Shown: positions 55,738-63,327 of the stretch, piece after piece | Layout: the number at the start of each line of letters is the position of its first letter | How positions within the stretch are numbered: position 1 is the stretch's first letter | From: Lewinellaceae bacterium | Lineage (GTDB): Bacteria > Bacteroidota > Bacteroidia > Chitinophagales > Saprospiraceae | Direction of reading: 5' to 3' | Assembly: GCA_020636375.1 (NCBI GenBank) | Contig: JACJXZ010000001.1 | Coordinates: 806,001-870,000, forward strand | Length of the DNA: 64,000 bases | Notes under the pieces: generated by a model | Seen by the model: the letters and a program-made list of their open reading frames with translations, nothing else | What the model was told of the DNA's origin: nothing | Database searches by the model: none | Translations under genes and position numbers: made by a program

Positions 55738-55804
55738 GTTCAACTGCATTGTATCTGACAGCACCGCTGCGCGGTTCCGGCAGATACAATGCTTAAAGTT
55801 GGGC
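55738..55804 (+). other. attC-like site of cassette B
   Basis: GTTCAAC (55738-55744), one T, GCATTGTATCTG (55746-55757), a 23-nt centre, the perfect complement CAGATACAATGC (55781-55792), the spacer TTAAA, then GTTGGGC (55798-55804). GTTCAAC fits RYYYAAC and GTTGGGC fits GTTRRRY, the attC outer boxes. GTTCAAC is the exact complement of cassette B's own start GTTGAAC at 53392, and the match extends outward (GGCGGCTTC against TAAACCGCC, with two mismatches). Confidence 0.82.
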
Positions 55805-55844
55805 ACAAGCTAATATTCCGTTTTTAAATATAATATCTAATAAC

Positions 55845-57092
55845 TTGAACAACTTGAGAGAAAATTTAGAACGACTCCTTGCAAAAGGCAAAACAAATCG
55901 AGTACTTCATGAGCTATTGAAGATTGAGGAACTAATTCAGAATGAGGATATAAAAGAAGAAATTCTGTTACAATCGGCTCGATACGAAAGCTATTTAAAA
56001 GAAAAGCGTTTAGGTACTTCGAAGATTGAAGACCAGGAGATTTCTATTATGAAAATAAATGAGGCCTTACTTTTCATAATAAAGCAATTATCAAGCAACG
56101 CTGAAGATAATTCAGGCAAAAATGAAGAGAAATTAAGTGTAGTGGAAATAATCACGGATCTTCCACTAAAAGAAAATACTCCTTTTGAAGTAAAAAAGCT
56201 AATTTCGAAGATTGCCGAATTACTAAGTGTTGATAAAGATGAATTGAGTATTAAAATGATGCCTCAGGAAAACTCTGGCATCTTAATTGAATTACCTGAT
56301 GTGAAAGCTAAGAAATTAATATCTCTGGTTCATTCAAACCATCGCGAAAAATTAATTTTGAAGAAAAATTTTAATGTTGAAACTGTTAAGTTGTTGAGAA
56401 AAAGAGAAAAAAAAATTGTCCTTAAGTTACAATCGATGATGATTCCTATATTAGCATCTCTACTAATAGTAATTATTATTATAATTGTTTCTCAACGAGA
56501 CGGGTTTGATCAAACATTTAATTTTTTTTCAAAAAGCAAGTTTGAGAAAAAAGATTCCTATAGCCTTACAGTATTTGTGCATGGCAAACGTAGTAGGAAT
56601 GATTTAGTGCTTAAAAAGGTTGGTTTCGTTGAAATTACTTATGGAACAAAAAAGGCTAGAGAAAGTATTGATGAAAAGGGGCAAGCAATATTTAATGAAA
56701 TTCCAAATCGCTTTTTTGATGAAAATGCTAGAGTGTATATTAACGTTCAAGATACAAATGGAGAGCCATATAAATCATTGTATCCCGACTCTTTGTATGA
56801 ATTAAATGTCGGCGAACCAATTTATCTACCAGTTACCCTGAGTGGATTAGACCTCGTATTTGGAACGGTGATTTGGAATGATGAACCACTTGAAGGAGTT
56901 ATTGTATCTGCTGGAAGGATTAGAGATACTACCGATAAACTTGGTAATTATAATTTACAGTTTCCTGAAAATGTTCAAAAGCAACAACAACAAGTAATGT
57001 TTTTTAAACCAGGTTTCAAGTTGATAAAAAAAAACGCCTACCCACAAACCCAGAAATCACTCGATATAATAATGATAAAAAGTGATTATTAA
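55845..57092 (+). CDS. Membrane protein with N-terminal effector-associated-type domain, cassette C
   Basis: No ATG fits, so the start is TTG at 55845 (MNNLRENLERLLAKGK). Of 415 residues, 1-83 form a helical domain like the effector-associated domain EAD11 of prokaryotic conflict systems (RENLERLLAKGKTNRVLHELL, ILLQSARYESYLKEKRLG). Residues 97-165 are an alpha/beta unit of the kind often fused to such domains (LSVDKDELSIKMMPQENSGILIEL). A membrane helix lies at about 198-215, and residues 230-415 are two beta-sandwich, carboxypeptidase-regulatory-like units outside the membrane. The partner gene begins 12 nt downstream. Function is unknown; signalling across the membrane is inferred. The gene is strongly AT-rich. 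Confidence 0.78.
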   Translation: MNNLRENLERLLAKGKTNRVLHELLKIEELIQNEDIKEEILLQSARYESYLKEKRLGTSKIEDQEISIMKINEALLFIIKQLSSNAEDNSGKNEEKLSVVEIITDLPLKENTPFEVKKLISKIAELLSVDKDELSIKMMPQENSGILIELPDVKAKKLISLVHSNHREKLILKKNFNVETVKLLRKREKKIVLKLQSMMIPILASLLIVIIIIIVSQRDGFDQTFNFFSKSKFEKKDSYSLTVFVHGKRSRNDLVLKKVGFVEITYGTKKARESIDEKGQAIFNEIPNRFFDENARVYINVQDTNGEPYKSLYPDSLYELNVGEPIYLPVTLSGLDLVFGTVIWNDEPLEGVIVSAGRIRDTTDKLGNYNLQFPENVQKQQQQVMFFKPGFKLIKKNAYPQTQKSLDIIMIKSDY

Positions 57093-57104
57093 ATTCTTTA
57101 AAAA

Positions 57105-60100
57105 ATGAAAAACACAATTTTTATTTTTCTCTTTTTATGTTATTTACTCCCTATATCTGCACAACAATCTTCTATTTCGGGAGTTGTTACTATGCATAAT
57201 AGTAAATTTGACAAGGGGAAAATCGAATATGTAAGTCTTGCTCAAGTAGAAGAAGAGTTTGGCAGATCTCAAGCAACATTAACAGATAGTGAAGGTTTTT
57301 TTAATTTAATGCTAGTTGGTATTGCCGAAAAAGAACAATTTAGATTTACGGTCACGAAAAAGAGCCTTCAAGTAGTTAATCTAGATGATTTAACCGCTAT
57401 CGCAGGACAAAAAGAACTAATTAAGATTTCAATGGCGTCACCTGAGTATTTGGCGGATTTTCGAAGGACCATTTACAAAGTGGGTGTTACAAATGCAGAG
57501 AAAAAACTTGCATTAAAAATGCAAAGGGTAGAAGATGCTTTAGAAAGAGAAAAAGAGAAAAATAAAACTAATCAAAAAGAAATAGTTCGGCTACAGGAAG
57601 AATTTGATAGATTATTATTGGCTAGTGAAAAAATTGAAGAGCAGGCTCAGGAACTAGCTGATAAATATGCTAAAGTTAACTTAGATGAGGTGTCGCCTCA
57701 ATATGAGATAGTCTTTCGCCATTTCCAAGCAGGAGATTTTGAAAAAGCTTTTATTTCTTTATCAGAAGTAAATCTAACGGCTCAAACCCAAAGTATTCTA
57801 ACTGAGCAGAAGAAAATAAACCAAGTTCGTCAGGTGTTAGGTGAAAGAGATTCAATCTTAAAAGTGCGAACTAAAGAAACAATTCAATTTCTTCATCTCA
57901 AAAAAGATCTTCATTACACTAATTATGAGATTGATAGTGTAGAAGCGACCTTTGACTTACTATTGAAATTAGACAGCAGCAATTTTGAAACACTTATTGA
58001 ATATGCTGAATTTTTGAGAGATAACAATCGGCAAGAAGCTATCCATTTTTACAAAAAAGCATTGAATCTGACAAATAATGGTCCGAAGATAGCTCATATT
58101 TATTATAAGTTAGCACTGGAGTTTGAAAATAATAACAAATATGATTTAGCTGAGAAGGCATTTTTAGATGCAGCAAATATAACTTATGAATTGACTAAAA
58201 ACAATAATGATGGCTTTGGCAACAAACTATATGAAGTCTCAGGTGGAGTAATAGTTGTAAATCGTAATGCTAGATATTTTTTAGATCAATACGCGTCGAT
58301 TCAAGGTGATTTGGGTTACTTTTATCAAAGACAAAATTTATATGATAAAGCTTTAGAAGCCTATTTGAAAGCTTTAAAAATTTACTCAAATGTAGATTCA
58401 CCTAAATATAAGATGCTTACAGCTAGTGCTCTGATAAACATTGGTGATATTCAACTGATGTTGGGGGCCAATGAAAAAGCAAAGGAATATTTCTTGACTG
58501 CCATCAAAATATTTGAACAGAATACAAATTTAAAAGGCCTTCAAAAAGCCTTAACTAAATTCGAGTTGGGGGAACTATTCTTGAGAATTGAAGCTTATCA
58601 AAAAGCCGAAATTGCATATTTAGATGCAATAAATATATACTCTTCAAATTTAGATGCTACGAATAAATTTTATATAGAACCTACGATAGCTTCTATACAA
58701 TTTAAATTGGGAAATTTATTTTCTAATATGGATGATTACAGTAAAGCTATTAAGTTTTATTGGAAAGCGGCTGAAGTTTATGAAAATTTGGTCAAACTGA
58801 CTCCTGGGCGATTTGAACCTCAATTGGCTGATGTTCTTAGTACACTCGGAAAAATTTATGTTGACCAGGGTGATCATAATGGTGCATATAGGACTTTACC
58901 TAAAGCATCACAAATTTACTTAAGATTAGTTAAAAATAATCCTAATAGATTTGAACCCGATGCTGCAAATTGTTATTTTCATTTAGGCATATTTTATCGT
59001 CAATTGAATTATTATAATTTAGCTATAGATGCTTATGCTTTAGCCCTTGATATTTATGAAAGATTAGCGGAGGCTCTACCTGATCAGTTCGAGCCACAAT
59101 TAGCTAGAACACAGCATAATCTTGGTGCACTATATGGATTAAATAATGCATTTAATGAATCTGAGGCAATGCTCCTGAACGCCTTGAAAATCAAAAAGCG
59201 GCTAATTGAAGAAAGAGCAGAAGAATTTGAGCCTGATTTTTTGGTGCTGACTTTATCTGCACTTGGGGATGTTTATCTGAAGCAATATTCTCTAGATAAT
59301 GCAAAGAAATTCAACCAAAAAGCAACTGAAATTTATCAACAATTAGCCAAAACTGATTCAATTCGATTTGAATTGGATTTAGCAATCACCTTGAATAAAC
59401 TTGGTGTCAATTATATTAATTTAAATGACTTTGATAAGGCTGAAAATGCTTTTTTTTCGGCTTTAAATATTTATGAAAAATTAGCAAAAAAGGACTCAAC
59501 CAGATTCGAATCTGATCTATCAATAATTCATCTTAATTTAGGCGCCATCTATTATAATCTAAGTAGATGGGATGAGGCTGAAAATGCTTTTTTCAAGTCT
59601 TTAGAAATTTATGAAAAACAGGGCAAAACTGATGAAAATAAGAATATTTCAATTATTGCAACTCTTCAAAACAATTTAGGTAGTATTTATAGTGTTAAAA
59701 AGGATTACGAAAAGGCCTTGAGAAAATTTGACCAAAGCTTAATAAATTATAAATTATTAACTGATAAGGATTCAGAAAATTATGATCTTGAAATTGCACG
59801 AACAATAATAAATAAGGCCTATATTTTATTTGAATTGAAACAGCTCCAGAATTGTTACGAAGAGATAGTTGATGCAAGAGCTTTACTAGTAAATTACCCC
59901 AATAATCCTTTTGCACTTGAATTAATGGATTCTTGTAACGAGTTGCAAGAAAAAACGAATCCAGATTATCAGACCATTTTATTAAAAGTTAATCCTTATC
60001 TTGAACAAATAGATAGCTCAACGAATAAAGTGGAAAAAGTTCATCTTCAAAAAGAAATTATCAAAATTTATTCAATAGCTTACCAAAAACGAAGTGAGAA

Positions 60101-60431
60101 TAGGATCATAAAGGCAAATTTAGCGAGTTCTTATGGTAGCCTTGCTTGGTATCAAATTTTGGCTGAAGATTTTGTATCTGCTGAGGAATCTGCACGTAAA
60201 GGATTAGAAGTCGATCCTAGCCAGGAATGGATAAATGCTAATATAGCCCTCGGGCTACTATTTCAAGGTAAGATAGCGAAGGCGAAAACGTTGTATGCTA
60301 AAATGAAAAATATGCCTTATGATAATAACTCGAGTTATAGGACAGTTTTTTTAAAAGATCTTGAGGTTTTAGAAAAAGAAGGAATTACTTGCGATGGAGT
60401 TAAGGAAATACGAGAATTATTGAAAAATTGA
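57105..60431 (+). CDS. Secreted TPR-repeat protein, cassette C
   Basis: The 1108-residue protein has a signal peptide (MKNTIFIFLFLCYLLPISAQ), a carboxypeptidase-regulatory-like beta-sandwich (about 22-110; SISGVVTMHNSKFDKGKIEYVSL), a coiled coil (about 130-190), and about 15-17 TPR units to the C-terminus (for example AEIAYLDAINIYSSNL, LGVNYINLNDFDKAENAFFSALNIYEKLAKKD). No enzymatic domain is visible. It shares the outer beta-sandwich type with the membrane protein encoded 12 nt upstream, and the two are likely to interact in the periplasm. The gene is AT-rich, unlike the host. It could sense, scaffold or regulate an effector outside this cassette. Confidence 0.85.
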   Translation: MKNTIFIFLFLCYLLPISAQQSSISGVVTMHNSKFDKGKIEYVSLAQVEEEFGRSQATLTDSEGFFNLMLVGIAEKEQFRFTVTKKSLQVVNLDDLTAIAGQKELIKISMASPEYLADFRRTIYKVGVTNAEKKLALKMQRVEDALEREKEKNKTNQKEIVRLQEEFDRLLLASEKIEEQAQELADKYAKVNLDEVSPQYEIVFRHFQAGDFEKAFISLSEVNLTAQTQSILTEQKKINQVRQVLGERDSILKVRTKETIQFLHLKKDLHYTNYEIDSVEATFDLLLKLDSSNFETLIEYAEFLRDNNRQEAIHFYKKALNLTNNGPKIAHIYYKLALEFENNNKYDLAEKAFLDAANITYELTKNNNDGFGNKLYEVSGGVIVVNRNARYFLDQYASIQGDLGYFYQRQNLYDKALEAYLKALKIYSNVDSPKYKMLTASALINIGDIQLMLGANEKAKEYFLTAIKIFEQNTNLKGLQKALTKFELGELFLRIEAYQKAEIAYLDAINIYSSNLDATNKFYIEPTIASIQFKLGNLFSNMDDYSKAIKFYWKAAEVYENLVKLTPGRFEPQLADVLSTLGKIYVDQGDHNGAYRTLPKASQIYLRLVKNNPNRFEPDAANCYFHLGIFYRQLNYYNLAIDAYALALDIYERLAEALPDQFEPQLARTQHNLGALYGLNNAFNESEAMLLNALKIKKRLIEERAEEFEPDFLVLTLSALGDVYLKQYSLDNAKKFNQKATEIYQQLAKTDSIRFELDLAITLNKLGVNYINLNDFDKAENAFFSALNIYEKLAKKDSTRFESDLSIIHLNLGAIYYNLSRWDEAENAFFKSLEIYEKQGKTDENKNISIIATLQNNLGSIYSVKKDYEKALRKFDQSLINYKLLTDKDSENYDLEIARTIINKAYILFELKQLQNCYEEIVDARALLVNYPNNPFALELMDSCNELQEKTNPDYQTILLKVNPYLEQIDSSTNKVEKVHLQKEIIKIYSIAYQKRSENRIIKANLASSYGSLAWYQILAEDFVSAEESARKGLEVDPSQEWINANIALGLLFQGKIAKAKTLYAKMKNMPYDNNSSYRTVFLKDLEVLEKEGITCDGVKEIRELLKN

Positions 60432-61938
60432 TTTCTTCTCTAGTATAAAAATTTTATGTCTGATATGAAATTGGATTTTAGGTATTAGAATGGAATGTTG
60501 TAAACATACAAATCAGGAGAGAAACTAGTATAAGGCTAACACATGCAAACACTTTTGTATCTTCTTATACAATTTAAATCCTATTTGATTGAGTTAAATA
60601 AAAAAGTAGCCTGTGCCCAACAAGGCATAAAACGGTGCGACAGAAAGTCGCTCTAAATATTGTTAGACAACGGAGAACCAGAACCTTGCAAGAGGTACCC
60701 CAAGTTGCTCTAACCTAATGTACTACCATTAGTTCTCTATCCGGACGGGCATCGCTGGCAACGGCTTTGTCCGAAGCTTCGGAGACACGGCATCCCGTTA
60801 AAGGCAAACTCGCGAGAGGAAGCCAAAAGCTGCTAATGCCTAGCGGTGCGGGCACCTGGGAGGACGATATGCACAACATAAGTGAACTGCTGCAAGGGCC
60901 GTTACTTTGGAACAGTGAAAGGCATTGATACACTGTGGCTAAAAAAGCAAGAGGAGAGGTTAGCAAATCGTTTAGGTTGCTACGTAGCCCAACTTCCTCC
61001 GGCCTAAAGGCAGGTGCTAAACCGTCCGCAAGTATTTAGAGCGGAAACTGTTAAGCCCGTATCCGCCCCAGCCCACCGGGCATGGGTAGGCAACCGCAAG
61101 GGAAACCGAAGCGGGTGCGGGTAAAGGAGGATAGAGAAAGCGAATGCCCGGCAGTAATAACCGGGATAGGAGTTGAAGAAAAGGGAAGGGCAAGCTTTCC
61201 GTTTACCACATCACTCCGCCCGAAAGGGAGCAGGCTTCTATCTGGTACCCTGTCACGAGAAACTTGTATTACCTTTTAACACGAGAAAGCAAAAGATATG
61301 GCCAGCTACCTACCAGCACAATATTCGGTTCTTGGCCATAGTGCGCCCGTGACTGGCAAAACCGCATGGCAATTTATACGCTGGGAAGTTGTCGAGCGGC
61401 AGGTAAAGGCCTTACAGGCACGTATCGTGAAGGCAGTACAATCCGGAAGGTGGAATAAGGCGAAAGTGCTGCAAGGCATCCTGAGCCATTCCTGTGCCGG
61501 AAAACTCCTGGCAATCAGGAGAGTTACAGAGAACAGCGGCCACCGTACCGCTGGTATTGATAGCCTGCCCCGTACACAGCGTGTCGGGGGACAAACATGG
61601 GACACGCCCCTGGCTAAGTCTATGGCCATTGAGCAATTGCAAAACAAAGGCTACCGGGCTAAACCGGTACGCCGGATTTACATTCCCAAACCTAACGGCA
61701 AGAAACGCCCCCTCGGCATCCCTACTATGCGCGACCGCGCTATGCAGGCTCTTCACTTGCTCACTCTAGACCCAATATCCGAAACACTGGCGGATGCCAA
61801 TTCCTATGGATTCCGTTCCCACCGTTCCTGTGCTGACGCTATCGCCCGATGCTTCGACATCCTCGCCAAGAAAAATGCTCCCCAATGGATATTGGAAGGC
61901 GATATTAAAGGATGTTTTGACAACATCTCCCACCAATG

Positions 61939-61957
61939 CCTGCCTGCCGCAGGCAGG
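61939..61957. repeat. 19-bp perfect palindromic insertion in the intron 2 RT
   Basis: CCTGCCTGCCGCAGGCAGG is an 8-bp perfect stem with a 3-nt loop. Removing these 19 bases rejoins the reading frame within the conserved GDIKGCFDNISH region. Confidence 0.85.
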
Positions 61958-62753
61958 GATGCTAGATCATATACCGGTAGACAAAAGAATGTTACAGCAA
62001 TGGCTCAAAGCAGGATTCTTTGAAAAGCAACAATTTTTTCCCACCGAGGCGGGAAGCCCACAAGGTGCAATCATCTCCCCCTGCCTGGCTAATATGGTTT
62101 TGGATGGCTTGCAAGCAGCCATTGGCCAGGCAAGCGGCGTCAAATATTGGGGCCGCCAGGAACCCAAGCGCTGCATCAACCCGCACCATGTACACCTGAT
62201 CCGTTACGCCGACGATTTTGTGGTTACCTGTTCGAACCCAACCTTGCTTGAACAAAAGGTTAAACCTGCCATCCAGGCCTTTTTGGCCGAGCGGGGGCTG
62301 GAGCTGTCCGAAGAGAAAACCCACCTTACCCACATCCGGCAGGGCTTCGATTTTCTGTCTCAAAACATCCGTAAGTACAAAGATAAGCTGCTGATTAAAC
62401 CGTCCCGTAAAAGTATCCGAAATTTTCTTCAAAAGGTAAAGCAACTCATCATAAAGTTCAGAGCCGCCAACGCAGCCGATTTGTTAACCCACCTGGCTCC
62501 GCTGATCCGGGGATGGACAATGTACCATCGCCACGTCGTGGCCAAATACACCTTTAATTATGTGGACCACCGCATCTGGCAGATGCTTTGGAAATGGGCT
62601 TACCGCCGCCACGCTCACCAGAAAGGCCGCGGGTGGATCAAACGGCGCTACTTCATGCGCTACCGAGGCCGGGACTGGACTTTCTTCGCACATGACTTGC
62701 ATGGAAACCTGATCACCATCTTCCAGGCCAGTGGCGTACCCATCCAGCGGCAC

Positions 62754-62778
62754 AGCCTGTCCCGTACTGCAGGTCGGG
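62754..62778. repeat. 25-bp semi-palindromic insertion in the intron 2 RT
   Basis: The 25 bases start AGCCTGTCCCGTACTGCAGG and contain CCCG and CGGG arms around CTGCAG. Removing them rejoins the frame between VPIQRH and IKIRDRANPYD, a segment conserved in this RT class. Confidence 0.75.
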
Positions 62779-63120
62779 ATCAAGATCCGAGACAGGGCCA
62801 ACCCTTACGACCCCCGGGACGAAACCTACTTCGAACAGCGTAAGGATTACCTGATGATCAACAAACTTGCAGGCAAGCGAATGATCAGCTATCTTTATCA
62901 ACGGCAAAAAGGGCTGTGCCCCCATTGCCAACAGAAAATAACGGAACAAACCGGCTGGAACGCCCACCACCTGACCCCCAAACACCTGGGGGGGAAGTGG
63001 GAGAGCGAAAACCTCGTGCTGATGCACCCGGTTTGTCATATACAAGTTCATCAACAACCTGTAACGGCTACCGCGTTGGCCTCAATGGCTGGCGTTAAGG
63101 GTGCTTGAGCCGTGTGCCGG

Positions 63121-63153
63121 GAGCCGAGCGAAGCGACACATGAACGAAGTGAA
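63121..63153. repeat. Insertion in domain V of intron 2
   Basis: Between the two halves of domain V about 33 bases replace the expected 4-nt loop, with quasi-repeated GAGCGAAGCGA and GAACGAAGTGAA words. A related GAGCCGAGCGGAGCCGAGG occurs at 50085, just after the MFS gene. Confidence 0.6.
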
Positions 63154-63327
63154 TAAACTGGCCCGCACGGTTCTTAGGGGGGGAAGGGGCAGCAATGCCC
63201 CTGACCTACCCGACATCAGCCTTCCCATACGGTCAGGCCGCCGTTTATGCTGGCCGTTCGATGTCATTTAGAAAGAAAATAGGCAGATAAACAAAAGTTT
63301 TTCTTTCAATTTTAAAATCAAACGGTC

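Larger units (their letters stand above)
61298..63108 (+). pseudogene. Group II intron reverse transcriptase-maturase-HNH protein, frameshifted
   Basis: Three consecutive frames together encode one complete protein of about 590 residues: the N-terminal RT0 region (TAWQFIRWEVVERQVKALQ), fingers-palm with GDIKGCFDNISH, SPQGAIISPCLANM and IRYADDFVV, the maturase domain (LIRGWTMYHRHVVAKYTFNYVD), and an HNH endonuclease domain (LCPHCQQKI, WNAHHLTPKHLGG, LVLMHPVCH). The frame breaks coincide exactly with insertions of 19 bp (61939-61957) and 25 bp (62754-62778). Deleting both in silico restores a continuous frame (SHQWMLDHIPVDK; VPIQRHIKIRDRANPYD). Confidence 0.92.
60635..63214 (+). mobile_element. 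Group II intron 2 with broken maturase and domain V
   Basis: It begins GTGCGACAGAAAGTCGC at 60635, a canonical 5' end with its first hairpin. It has about 660 nt of ribozyme sequence before the reverse transcriptase, domain V from GAGCCGTGTGCCGG (63107) to CTGGCCCGCACGGTTC (ending 63173), domain VI, and the 3' end CTACCCGAC at 63214. It lies in the same orientation as the cassettes. Two insertions break the protein and a third splits domain V, so it should no longer move. Confidence 0.82.
60615..63262 (+). other. attC-like site of cassette C, split by group II intron 2
   Basis: GCCCAAC (60615-60621), AA, GGCATAAAACG (to 60634), then intron 2, then 63215 onward with CGTTTATGC (complement of GCATAAACG; the left arm has one extra A), the 5-nt spacer TGGCC, and GTTCGAT (63256-63262). 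GCCCAAC is the exact complement of cassette C's start GTTGGGC at 55798. The match continues outward (AGCCTGT against ACAAGCT, one mismatch). GTTCGAT deviates from GTTRRRY at one position. Confidence 0.72.

Noticed and set aside
55798..60621. TTGGGCACA...TGTGCCCAA read as terminal inverted repeats of an ordinary transposon
   Set aside because: The neighbouring segments have the same self-complementary layout but different sequences, which fits cassette ends and not one transposon's termini; there is no transposase between them.
60715..61279. Small frames at 60715-60966 (minus) and 61082-61279 (plus)
   Set aside because: They lie in the structured ribozyme part of intron 2 and have no family resemblance.
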